Positions 1 through 7,289 are shown, counted from the first letter of the stretch. The stretch: 10,025 nucleotides of DNA from Bremia lactucae (GCF_004359215.1 NW_027152042.1:29899-39923), one strand, 5' to 3'. Notes: a model not told the origin generated them from the sequence alone. A program made the numbers and translations.

Positions 1-613
1 TGCCTTGCTTGAGTTTCAGAAGCTCTGAACGAGCTCTGAACTCAGCCCTTGGTGGTTCAAACGTCTGTTTGAGTCAGGTTTTGAAAGCCTCTAGCGACCC
101 AAAGACGTATGGGTCGCGCAACTTAAGGCCCAATGCCCAAGTTTTGGCACGACCTGCCAGATTTGATTGAGCGAATGCGAGTTGCATTTGCTCATCGATG
201 ATGTGACGTGCCCTTATGGCATCGTCCAACTCGACAAACCATCTCAAGAGGGAGTCTTCTTCGACTCCCCTATACTTAGAGATGTCAATCTTTAAAGTTT
301 CGGGACGACGCGTTTGCGTCATCCCAGGTACAGGGGTCTGTACCTGTTGTAATCTCAACAGTTCCGCCTGTTGAGAGCCTTGCTGATTCAGCAAGGCTAC
401 TTTTTCCTTCATCTCGTCAAGTTCATGTTGTATGAACTTGGCGATGGTTGAATGGAGGGCATCTCTGTCTAAGTTGGACAGCAATGCCAAGATTGCATCG
501 TTTCCTACGGTCAAACTCATTCGTTCAACCACACTCCTTTCTATATCACTTAGAAAGGAGTAGCTTTCAGGGGAAACGTGATGCGTATTCCCACTATCAT
601 CTAACATGTCCAT
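1..613 (-). pseudogene. gag: Ty3/Gypsy gag, 5' part, one in-frame stop, runs off left edge
   Basis: Gag forms the virus-like particle of an LTR retrotransposon. The likely start is the ATG at 613-611 (MDMLDD), just inside the element; an in-frame ATG further up (688) lies within the LTR and is unlikely to be used. The N-terminal part is Ser/Asp-rich, followed by a likely coiled coil (about 455-335; IQHELDEMKEKVALLNQQ) and then a retrotransposon gag domain with SLLRWFVELDDAIRARHI and AGRAKTWALGLKLRDP. At 76-74 a TGA interrupts the domain, but the same frame continues without a break to the window edge (LKQTFEPPRAEFRARSELL), so this is a single nonsense change in an otherwise readable gene; CGA to TGA is the simplest origin. 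No frameshift was seen in about 200 codons, which makes it much better preserved than the other elements here. The remainder of gag and pol should lie to the left of the window. Confidence 0.85.
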
Positions 614-643
614 GTTAGATGTGGGAAATGTGGTCCTTGGAAG

Positions 644-661
644 GACTACAAAGTGCAACCA
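644..661 (-). other. Primer-binding-site-like sequence next to the 5' LTR
   Basis: Two bases inside the LTR end, the minus strand reads TGGTTGCACTTTGTAGTCC. A minus-strand primer binding site is expected here and normally begins with TGG, the complement of the tRNA CCA end. Position and the leading TGG fit. I did not identify the matching tRNA. Confidence 0.5.
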
Positions 662-663
662 GA

Positions 664-1116
664 TGTAACGGGGCACTACAACTTGCACAGTTTCAGTACA
701 AGTCCACTTTGCACTGCTTCAGTTGCGAGTGGTGCCTTACGTTAAGTGACGTACACTGTACGTGCAGAGGAAGACTTCTCTTAAGACAACTAGACTTAAG
801 AGGGTAAACTGAAAACTATATTTAATATAATTAAGTGTCTCTTGTTCTATCTTTGTTAATGCTAACTTAATTATAATCTAATACTAAACGTGTAAATGAA
901 TTCTTATCTCTATCTTATCTGTAACTCTCTTTGATTACTCCTGCAGCTGATTAGTCTGCGGAATAAATAGATATAACGGCCTATACCTATTTATGGATAA
1001 GAATTCTGAATATTACTATACAAAGTAATATCCTTCACATATTATCTACCTTTTAGATAATATATTAATTAACAACCTTTAAGTGTTAATTTCATGTAAC
1101 GATACACCCCGTTACA
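664..1116 (-). repeat. Complete 5' LTR of the minus-strand Ty3/Gypsy element
   Basis: This 453-bp segment begins TGTAACGGGG and ends CCCCGTTACA on the plus strand, a perfect 10-bp terminal inverted repeat with the canonical TG...CA ends. On the minus strand it is followed by a primer-binding-site-like sequence and then gag, so it is the 5' LTR, carrying promoter (U3), R and U5. Its outer (U3) end has a second inner copy of the terminal motif: TGTAACG at 1095-1101 can pair with CGTTACA at 1110-1116, so the outer end can itself fold. The interior is AT-rich with several TATA-like stretches (for example around 960-995, ATAAATAG), which could hold the core promoter, but I cannot place the transcription start. 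The 3' LTR lies outside the window. Confidence 0.85.
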
Positions 1117-1121
1117 GCATG
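1117..1121. other. Candidate 5-bp target-site duplication (GCATG)
   Basis: GCATG directly abuts the outer LTR end. The related Copia copy has the same GCATG at 6807-6811, in the middle of its uninterrupted RT sequence. This places the insertion exactly within a Copia RT gene and makes GCATG the expected 5-bp duplication for a Ty3/Gypsy integration. The partner copy would be at the far end of the element, outside the window. Confidence 0.6.
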
Positions 1122-1995
1122 GTTCTACACAGCGTCGATCTTGATGGAGATTTCGATGCCGTGAGCTGGTGGAAGCAATTTACGGACTTTAACAAGCATC
1201 GTGTAAATGGAACGAGCCCATTCGACGAGTATGTACGCTCTATCGACTTTTAAGTTTCGGTTTACGACTCGCGCCTTTACATGAAATCGTGGATGGTCAA
1301 TGCGTCTTATTGCTCGCTTATGTGGATGATGAAATCGTGACGAGGAACTCAGTTTCAGTCATAGCATGCTCCAAGATCTAATTAAAGCAACGATTCAAGA
1401 TAATGGCAGTGGCAAGTGCGCATTCATTTTATGTATTGAGCTCGTCGACAAACGCTGTTGGCAGTGTGATGATGTGCCAGTGTCGCTTCATTGCTGATCT
1501 TCTGAACTGTTTTGGCATGGATTATAACTGCAAACTTGTGACAAGCCCTACGGATCTTAGTTTGTAGATTGTGCCGATTTCGGCGTCGAGAAGCCACCGA
1601 AGCATTGATGCATCTAATAACAGCAACACGCTGGACGTTGCATTCGCCGTCGGATATGTATCGCGCTTCATGGAAGGTTCGAAAAGTGAACATTGAACTC
1701 TCGTTCAACGTATTTTTCGCTATTTACGAGGCACCAAGTATTATGGCATCGGCTTCAAGTCCAGTGATCAAGTGGATTTTTGTAGGTAATTTAGTGCTGA
1801 CTGGTCCGGTGATCATTTGATCGAAAATCGACTTCAAGTTGCGCGTTTATGTTAATGGGTGGACCTACCAGCTGGAGTAGTAAGAAAGAGCTCAAGTGTG
1901 TCGCTATCGACAAGCGAGGCTGAGTACATGCATTGACTCTGGTGGTGCAAGAAGGCAGGTGGATTCATCGTCTTTTGTGCGAGATCTTGGGGCGT
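1117..1995 (+). pseudogene. pol: Ty1/Copia pol remnant A: RT C-terminal half through RNase H
   Basis: This is a Copia reverse transcriptase/RNase H region that can be read only by switching frames. In order: VDLDGDF and the region equivalent to LVKTIYGLKQ (about 1137-1205, with two frame lesions), EYVRSIDF then a TAA stop (1251-1253) where the sister copy has CAA, a frame lesion near 1285, VDGQCVLLLAYVDD with the catalytic YVDD intact at 1319-1330, GSGKCAFILCIELVD (about 1407-1450), then DVAFAVGYVSRFMEG (about 1636-1680), RIFRYLRGTKYYGIGF (about 1708-1755), SSSVSLSTSEAEY (1889-1927) and, after a one-base deletion, ALTLVVQEGRWIHRLLCEIL (1930-1989). The last motifs are typical of Copia RNase H. 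The 5' half is missing because the Gypsy LTR is inserted at 1117; it should lie beyond the left end of that element. The right end joins Gypsy sequence near 1990-2000 with no LTR, so the 3' end was lost. Confidence 0.85.
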
Positions 1996-2049
1996 CAAAT
2001 ATGACAGCACCAATAGTAAAAAAAATCACTACGTGGTGTGTACCAATCC

Positions 2050-3225
2050 ACCATCTGTTTACTTCCGGATAGAGGTGTGTCATCAAATTAAATTGGTTCC
2101 TGGAACCAAATACCGTGTTACACGACAGTGGCCTTTACCAAAGGAGCAGTGTGACGTCATTGACGATTCTTCCGTGCTGAGCACGGGGCTAGAATAGGAC
2201 GCGAGAGTGAATCACTCCATTCGACACCAATAATTTCTGATAAGAAGCCAAATGGTCAATGGCGCATAGTTTATGCTTACAACAAGCTTAATGCTGCTAC
2301 TACATCAGCACAGACTCCAATATCTTCAGAACAATATAGTGGGATGAGCCCCAAGCGGTAGTGGCTGGTTATGCCACAAGCGCTTTACGATAACCCGGCT
2401 ACTTTATCGTTTAGTGACGGAACGATTTCGTCCTAATACGAGGTTCTACACAGACTTCTTTATAATATCTTAGTCCATATTCGTGCGGGGCAGGGTTGGC
2501 TGGATGTGAAAGAGCAATTTGACCATTTGTGAGCAGTGCTCGAGTCGCATGCGTGCAAATACGTTGTATGCCAATGCATGTAAGTGCATTTGGCGCGGAA
2601 GAAACTCCTTTCTTGGTGCTTCATTGGGAAGCAAGGCCAATGAGCTGACCCCGCAGAGGCAAAAGCCATAGTTGATTGGCCGGTTTCCTAAGACCCAACA
2701 GGATTTGCGTAAGTGGCTGAGCCTCGTCAACCACTTCCACATATATATCGAGAATTAAGCTGATATGGCTAGGCCATTATCCAATTTCCTAAATGGGGTA
2801 CAGGCTGGTGCTGGACTAGGACCGAGGATGACGTTTTCAAAGAAGTTAAGGATAGTCTTATTCATGCTCCGATTTTGGTTTTGCCATCGGCAGCGCCCTG
2901 TCACAAACAGATGACGATGGGCGAGAGCATCACTGCGTTTGAGTCTATAAATCTTAAAGCTGCGGAAAAAGCTATCCAGTTCATTAAAACGAGTTACTTG
3001 CAGTAAAGTATGCTCTTGTCAAGCTCAAAATTCATCTGCTTGTCTTTAAGCCTTTTGTGATCTATTCAGATCATACATCTTTACGCACTACGACTAAGTC
3101 GCCCCATCCTCATAGAGAATGGCTCGATGATTACCATTCTTTGCCATACACAATTCTGAAGTGAAGTATCAGCCTGGCAAGCAGAACGTTTTGGCTTTTG
3201 CGTTTCCCGAAGGCCGATTATGAGC
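2050..3225 (+). pseudogene. pol: Gypsy reverse transcriptase and RNase H, core deleted
   Basis: RT begins with HQIKLVPGTKYRVTRQWPLP (about 2079-2140), followed by KKPNGQWRIVYAYNKLNAAT (about 2246-2305). The next part should carry the first catalytic Asp block, but the sequence jumps from TPISSEQYSGM to WLVMPQ near 2340-2375, so roughly 40 residues are missing by comparison with the family. The FDD box region (about 2453-2490, ILVHIRAGQG) no longer has a readable FDD. Then KAIVDWPV (about 2660-2685), QDLRKWL (2701-2720) and MARPLSNFL (2765-2790). RNase H has lost its first catalytic block at about 2865-2880, where one short sequence serves as both sides of a deletion. It continues as FAIGSALSQTDDDGRE, LKAAEK, YALVKLKIHLL, IYSDHTSLRTTTKSPH (about 3061-3110) and VKYQPGKQNVLA (about 3163-3200). 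Reading requires repeated frame changes. Confidence 0.8.
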
Positions 3226-3351
3226 TCTCATGTTACGACTGTAACGTCTCCGCTCACTGCATTAATCTGTTCGGCATTTGCCATGGATGAAGAGTGGGTA
3301 GCTTTGCTACGAGCTCGTGGTAGCATTGAGTCTAACGACTCCTACATTTTT

Positions 3352-3397
3352 ATAGCAATGCAAGCCTGCACGATTGCGTGCAGGCTTGCATTGCTAT
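3352..3397. repeat. 46-bp hairpin: 21-bp perfect inverted repeat, 4-nt loop
   Basis: Left arm 3352-3372 (starts ATAGCAATGCAAGCC) and right arm 3377-3397 are perfect reverse complements of 21 bp, separated by ATTG. Both sides are T-rich (TTTTT before, TTTAT after). It sits in the linker between the RNase H/spacer region and the zinc-binding start of integrase of the Gypsy remnant. I do not know this hairpin as part of any Gypsy pol. It could be a tiny foldback insertion, or a local palindrome formed by a templated repair event. Confidence 0.95.
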
Positions 3398-3399
3398 TT

Positions 3400-4130
3400 T
3401 ATCGGTAATGGCCTTTTGTATTATTGCACGGATGCTTCGCGCATCGTAATTCCTCATGATGAAAAATTGAAGTATCGAATCTTCTCTGAGGCGCATGATA
3501 CTGTATTCAGCGGTCATCTCGGTCGAGAACAGACCTACGGCTCCGTGAGCTAGAAGTATTGGTGGCCCAAACTCTACAAAATGAGTAAGCGCCTGTATTG
3601 CACGCGCGAAACTTGCCAACGGGTTAAAATCTCGGCTTGTAGAAGTGCGCCAATGGCCAGTGTGCCCGTGCTCACAGTCCATCAGTATGGATTTTGTGTT
3701 TGGCCTGCTGGAAGATTCGAATGGCAACACGGACATTGTGGTCTTTTTGACCAGTTGAGCAAAATGATTCACTTAGAGGTTGTACCGGATACCATTGACG
3801 GTTAAGGTACAGCAAAGCTGTTAATTGGTCACGTGTTTCGACAACACGGCTTACCTGTGGTAGCTGTCTTCGTTAGAGACCACCTTTTCACGGGTAATCC
3901 CGGAAATCGATCTTCCGAGTGCTTAAAACCAGTTGTACATTGTTACAACGTATTATCCACAGACCGATGGTCAGACTGAACGTGTAATCGAGTCATTGAA
4001 GACCATTGCACAGTGTGTGTGCTAAAGCACCAAAGCGCTGGAGCACAGTGCTCCCGGCCGTAAAGTTTGCATAGATAACGCTGTGCATGCCTCTACAGGC
4101 TATACTCCATTCTAAGTAAATAACCTCACA
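3400..4130 (+). pseudogene. pol: Gypsy integrase remnant (H2C2, catalytic core)
   Basis: After GNGLLYYCTDAS (about 3405-3440) and RIVIPHDEKLKYRI the H2C2 zinc-binding region follows: EAHDTVFSGHLGREQTYGS (3489-3545), KYWWPKLYK, and ETCQRVK (about 3611-3630), where the first Cys of the usual CETC pair reads Arg. The core has SMDFVFGLLEDSNGNTDIVV with the first catalytic Asp present (GAT 3690-3692), LSKMIHLEVVPDTIDG (3755-3802), FRQHGLPV (3836-3860), then a damaged second-Asp segment where the usual SDRD is replaced by a shorter VRDHLF (about 3870-3890), and PQTDGQTERVIE with the third acidic residue present (GAA 3978-3980). It continues PKRWS...LPAVKFA and NAVHASTGYTPF (about 4078-4113). About half a dozen frame changes and stops are needed, so no active integrase could be made. 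Confidence 0.85.
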
Positions 4131-4159
4131 CACCCAAACGTTTTGTTAACGATACCATT

Positions 4160-4893
4160 AAGTGGTTCAGGGCTTGGTGGATGTTACCGTTCGGAAGCAA
4201 GTGAGCGTATATTCCGCAAAGCGATTTAGTGTATTTACAATGGCGGATAGCTTAGTCTTTAAGACCAAATTGCGCCCGTGCTTTATTGAACCATTTACGT
4301 CCGTGGCCAAGAAGGACCTAGCTTACACGCGAAACCCTCCTCGCAAGCTGTGTACACACCCAACGTTCTATGTTGGCTAGCTTAAGCCATATCGGGACCC
4401 TTCACATGTGGACTCGAAGGCGCTCGCACCGAGAAAGGCGGCCGTGCCGCAGATTGCTGCATCCTCACCAGGACATACAGCTGGCTTTCAAAGCGAGATT
4501 GCTAGCGTTTTAACGTCGAAAGATTGGCTTGGGCCGCGTCAAGGGGGCTCTCATTCCAAGCGCTTTAACGAAGAAATTGCACTAGTGCTTTAAAACATCA
4601 GATGCTTCCACATATATTTCGGTCCCCCCCCCTCCTCCTTTGCTCGGTGGGCAAGGAAATTTCAGTTTCATGTAGAATTTTTTTTAAAGCGACGTTTTTA
4701 CAAGGGTCAATATTAGTATCTGGTGAAGTACTTCTCTTCGGAAAACTCTTGGGAGTTTGAGATACCTCTTCGGCAAGATCGCCATTATGCCGTTGACGTT
4801 TTCGAGCGCCTCGCTCAAGGTCAACTTGTGACAAACGATGCTTCTCACCAAAAAGGTAAGAACAAATGGATCATTAGCCTTAGTGTGGCTTAG
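4160..4893 (+). pseudogene. pol: Gypsy pol C-terminus with degenerate chromodomain
   Basis: Open frame 4162-4377 contains VTVRKQVS, then a deletion to FKTKLRPCFIEPF and VAKKDLAYTRNPPRKLCTHP, ending FYVG with TAG; the tail of the domain continues as LKPYRDPSHVD. This is the SH3-like DNA-binding tail of Gypsy integrase. After a linker (LAPRKAAVPQIAASSPGH) and a proline run written with nine Cs (4624-4632), a chromodomain follows: FLKRRFYKGQY, an in-frame TAG at 4714-4716, then YLVKYFSSENSWEFE (4717-4761), matching the chromodomain pattern YLVKW...SWE with Trp replaced by Tyr. The frame stays open for 58 codons to TAG at 4891-4893. Such domains are known to steer chromoviral integration to marked chromatin; here it is only a relic. 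Confidence 0.75.
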
Positions 4894-5008
4894 ATCCATG
4901 GTTGCACAGGCAACCGAAGCACTAGAGTGCTGGCTAGGCCTAGTCTTGTACTGTGGTCAGTACACTGCACGTAACTGGCCTTAAGCTTGTGAAGCCAAAG
5001 CAAGAGTT
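4894..5008. other. No gene; cluster of very short palindromes
   Basis: This 115-base stretch follows the Gypsy pol stop, where a polypurine tract and 3' LTR would be expected, but I find neither. It holds several short inverted repeats close together: GGTTGC/GCAACC (4900-4915), GCACT/AGTGC (4919-4931) and GTAC/GTAC (4950-4965). Their meaning is unknown and they may be chance. Confidence 0.4.
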
Positions 5009-5427
5009 TCATTCCAAAGGAACATCGGCCACATTAGGAGAGTATCTTATAGACCATATGTTGCGGAGGCGACGGGCCTGATGAACGCGTTTCATAAACG
5101 ATGCTTCGTTTTTGCTTTCCGAGTCGTTTGAAAATTAATTAATCAGGGTTTCTCTCATAGAGGACACAGAGGCACCACGTGCTTGATCACGCAGACGCGT
5201 CAAATATTGGCGTGGCGTCATGACCAATGACGAAAGATAACGCTCATGAATAGCGGCCCGAGCAGCGAGCTCTTCCGGCGCTGTCGTCTTGGACCCAGAG
5301 GTCCAGATGGACAAGCTGTGACCCGAAACCTTTTTGGAGGCGCTCTTTTACACAACGTATGGTGAATAACGGATTTGGAGTCCGACGAGGTTCGTCTACG
5401 TGTAGGAGCGGCGCTCTTTATCCTCAT
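5009..5427 (-). pseudogene. Unrecognised broken coding stretch
   Basis: The minus strand gives a convincing protein-like reading that I do not recognise. A possible start ATG at 5427-5425 opens MRIKSAAPTRRRTSSDSKS, Ser/Thr/Arg-rich. Near 5325-5330, at a run of five As, a one-base change would move the reading to the frame that is open from 5347 to 5138, containing SIWTSGSKTTAPEELAARA, IHERYLSSLVMTPRQYL and RLRDQARGASVSSMRETLIN, then TAA (5137-5135). Reading on, the same frame stays open for a further 41 codons (ESKNEASFMKRVHQARRLR) to TGA at 5011-5009. Helix-forming, charged composition makes it look like once-real coding sequence. It could be a fragment of a host gene, or the gag of an element family I do not know. 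No function is proposed. Confidence 0.4.
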
Positions 5428-5430
5428 AGA

Positions 5431-5906
5431 TGGTGCTTGACTATCTAGATTACAATCTTGTCATCTCCGAGGAAGGATAAAAAGAGTCGGTGACTTATGT
5501 TTAGTTGTCATCAACAATTTCTTTTTTTTTCAAAAGGTAATATTATTAAAATCCTAGTTACTATGGGTAATACACGTGGTAGCCCCCAGATAAAGATCTG
5601 GGGGCGGAAATTTATTTAAATTAATTAATGTAAGGTTTTATGCTTTAACCAATTTAATAAAGTTCAGGTCCCGTTTTGATCGTAAAAGCGCGTCGTGCCT
5701 TCCTAAGGCTTGCGCTGTGAGTAGCGAGAGAAAAAACATTCCAACGGTATATACTATTGGGCACTAGTTGCCACTTGGTTCTACAAACCCTTAAATCCCT
5801 TGAACTAGAATTAGCTTTGCCACGGGTTTGTTCGGCATATGACTAAATAACTGTTTGAGTCTAAAGTCTTACTCTGACTTAAAAGATCGAGGTAGCTCCG
5901 CTACAG
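5431..5906. other. Non-coding stretch between element remnants
   Basis: No readable coding signal on either strand by eye. It contains a poly-T run (about 5522-5530), a short GC-rich hairpin (5582-5605) set in AT-rich DNA, and TTAATTAA-type sequence (5618-5628). Its mix of AT-rich DNA and a hairpin resembles LTR or untranslated sequence, but I could not find matching TG...CA ends, so I leave it unassigned. Confidence 0.4.
5582..5605. repeat. Short GC-rich hairpin, 10-bp perfect arms
   Basis: GCCCCCAGAT (5582-5591) and ATCTGGGGGC (5596-5605) are perfect reverse complements around AAAG. The surrounding sequence is AT-rich, so the hairpin stands out. It may be part of a degraded LTR. Confidence 0.85.
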
Positions 5907-6214
5907 AATACCTTTTGCTTCCACGAAACAACCATCGCGTTCAAACGTCCCATACCTTTTGCTTCCGCGAAACACCCATCACGCTTAAAAGTCACATACC
6001 TTTTCCTTCCGCAAAACACCCATCGCGCTCAAACGTCACAAACCTTCTGCTTACGCGAAACAACCATCGCGCTCAAACGTCACATACCTTTTGCTTCCGC
6101 AAAACAACCATCGCGCTCAAACGTCACAAACCTTTTGCTTACGCGAAACAACCATCGCGCTTAAACGTCACATACCTTTTGCTTTCGCGAAACAACCATC
6201 GTGCTCAAACGTCA
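5907..6214 (-). repeat. 44-bp minisatellite, seven units, derived from Copia coding sequence
   Basis: Seven contiguous 44-bp units begin at 5907, 5951, 5995, 6039, 6083, 6127 and 6171, with no gaps. They differ by a few bases each. Units 4 and 6 share CAAACC and TTACGCG, while units 3 and 5 share CATACC and TTCCGCAAAA, so an 88-bp double unit was copied. On the minus strand the array starts from the Copia motif VTFEHDGCFAKAKG, the segment just downstream of the protease domain, and each unit repeats that coding segment. Because 44 is not a multiple of three, each unit shifts frame, so the array is not a repeat protein and expanded after the element died. Confidence 0.93.
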
Positions 6215-6355
6215 CTGGCCCAACATCCCTCGTGAAGCGGCCATCAGGAGCAAATTTGGCAATTCCAGTACCATTTGCATCTTGAACTTTTACGTATGGA
6301 AGTACATGCTATCAAACTTGTTTATACGAGAAGAGGCGATAGAAGCGGAGTCCAT
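6171..6355 (-). pseudogene. gag: Copia remnant B: gag start fused to end of protease region
   Basis: Minus-strand ATG at 6355-6353 begins MDSASIASSRINKFD, followed by MYFHT, a TAA where family members have Trp, then KFKMQMVLE (to about 6266). This is the typical N-terminus of Copia gag. Within a few bases it changes to sequence read as PNLLLM and, after a frame lesion, GRFTRDVGPVTFEHDGCF (about 6246-6185), which normally lies hundreds of codons later, just after the protease. So one deletion removed most of gag, the zinc knuckle and the protease. The reading runs straight into the 44-bp array, which is built from its last motif. Confidence 0.7.
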
Positions 6356-6549
6356 GGCGTGGGCAAAGACGGTGTCGGGGGCAGTGAAGGCGGGTCTTGG
6401 GTCATCACCGATTGGAACGGTCAAGTGTGCGATGTTTGGCAAAATGCAAAATTACGAAATGGAGCAAGAATCGCTCAAGAGGTATTGGTGACTTTTGGGT
6501 AACTTGGCAGCTTTAAACACCCCGCGAAGACGCATTAACTCTAACTCGG
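6356..6549. other. Region upstream of the Copia gag start; no clear gene
   Basis: On the minus strand the frame of the gag start stays open upstream for about 30 codons (VPIGDDPRPAFTAPDTVFAH) with many codons ending in C, so the true gag N-terminus might be longer, or this is the leader. No LTR end or primer-binding site was found. The junction with the plus-strand RT copy lies somewhere between here and 6580. Confidence 0.35.
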
Positions 6550-7287
6550 AGTGAATAGCCATGCTATTGTCGCGAAATGAGTATATAAGATTAAGCGCCG
6601 TTCCGATGGATCTGTTGGAAAGTACAAGGCGCGGCTCGTCTCGTCGCCAAAGGATTTAAGCAGTACGGCATTGACCTTTTCGCCCGTGGTCAAGTTACGT
6701 TACACTGCGCACGATGGTTGCTATGTCAAATACTGCAAATGGGCTTTCGACCAGCTTGACATTATGACGGCGTTCCTATGTGGCATGATGAAAGAAAAGA
6801 TGAACTGCATGATTTCGGGAGGCGTCGATCTCAATGGAGATTTCGATTGCCCTGAGCTGGTAAAAACAATTTACGGACTTAAACAAGCATTTCCTGTATG
6901 GAATGACGCATTTGGCGAGTATGTACGCTCTATCGACTTTCAAGTTTCGGCTTACGACCCGTGCCTTTTCATCAATTATGTGGATGGCTGTGTCTTATCG
7001 TTCATTTACGTGGGTGTTGTACTCGTGACAGGGGGCTCAGCTTCACTCATAGCGCGCACCAAGATCGAATTAAAGCAACGATTCGAGATAATTGCAGTGG
7101 CAAGTGCGCATTCATTTTATGTATTGAGCTCGTTGACATCGCTGATGGCAGTGTGGCGATGTGCTAGCGACACTACATTTGATGATAGTCTGAAACGTTT
7201 CGGCACGGAAAACTGCAAAGCTGTGACAAGCCGTGCAGATCCAACTTTGCAGCTTGTACCGAGTACGACGTCGACGAAGGCTAGACT
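6550..7287 (+). pseudogene. pol: Ty1/Copia pol remnant C: reverse transcriptase
   Basis: RT is readable from YKIKRRSDGSVGKYKARLV (6586-6642). A 5-base duplication (CTCGT twice, about 6638-6647) then shifts frame before AKGFKQYGID. After another lesion a long open frame 6671-7288 holds FSPVVKLR, FDQLDIMTAFLCG (first catalytic Asp region), ELVKTIYGLKQ, EYVRSIDFQVSAYDPCLF and then YVGV at 7007-7018 in place of the catalytic YVDD, so both catalytic Asp residues are lost. Further on the true coding frame shifts: SGKCAFILCIELVD and ADGSVAMC are read in another frame (about 7096-7165), and DDSLKRFGTENCKAVTS (7180-7233) is back in the first. The frame lesion before CAFIL is also present in remnant A. 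The 3' end, RNase H and LTR are missing; the sequence meets the opposite-strand remnant at about 7288. Confidence 0.87.
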
Positions 7288-7289
7288 TT

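Larger units (their letters stand above)
1996..4893 (+). mobile_element. Ty3/Gypsy (chromovirus-type) pol remnant, no LTRs
   Basis: About 2.9 kb of Gypsy pol in the order RT, RNase H, integrase, chromodomain, which is the Ty3/Gypsy order (Copia has integrase before RT). The left end starts in the linker before RT and is joined directly to Copia remnant A. The right end coincides with what appears to be the native stop TAG (4891-4893). No gag, protease or LTR was found. The fragment has many stops, one-base indels and at least three sizeable internal deletions, so it is an old, dead copy. Sub-regions are listed separately. Confidence 0.85.

Noticed and set aside
2460..2742. Two minus-strand ORFs of 69 and 90 residues
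   Set aside because: They overlap Gypsy RT motifs on the plus strand (KAIVDWPV, DLRKWL) and have no recognisable content.
3352..3400. Rho-independent terminator (hairpin plus T run)
   Set aside because: The setting is a eukaryotic retrotransposon, the arms are far longer than usual for a terminator and the T run is short.
3350..3772. 140-residue minus-strand ORF
   Set aside because: It is antisense to Gypsy integrase, whose family motifs are on the plus strand.
4040..4054. GGAGCAC/GTGCTCC palindrome as a regulatory site
   Set aside because: It lies inside the integrase reading PKRWS..LPAVKFA and is explained by that coding sequence.
5500..5535. Polypurine tract and LTR start on the minus strand (GAAAAAAAAAGAAA then TGTTGATGAC)
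   Set aside because: Suggestive, but no matching LTR end, partner LTR or adjacent pol on that strand could be found.
5907..6214. CRISPR array
   Set aside because: The units are contiguous 44-bp repeats with no unique spacers, and they derive from Copia coding sequence.
5855..6235. 126-residue plus-strand repeat protein
   Set aside because: It is the open antisense of the 44-bp array. The coding match is on the minus strand and the unit length breaks the frame.
6201..6491. 96-residue plus-strand ORF with a protein-like C-terminus
   Set aside because: The opposite strand carries the recognisable Copia gag start (MDSASIASSRINKFD), so the plus reading is a shadow.
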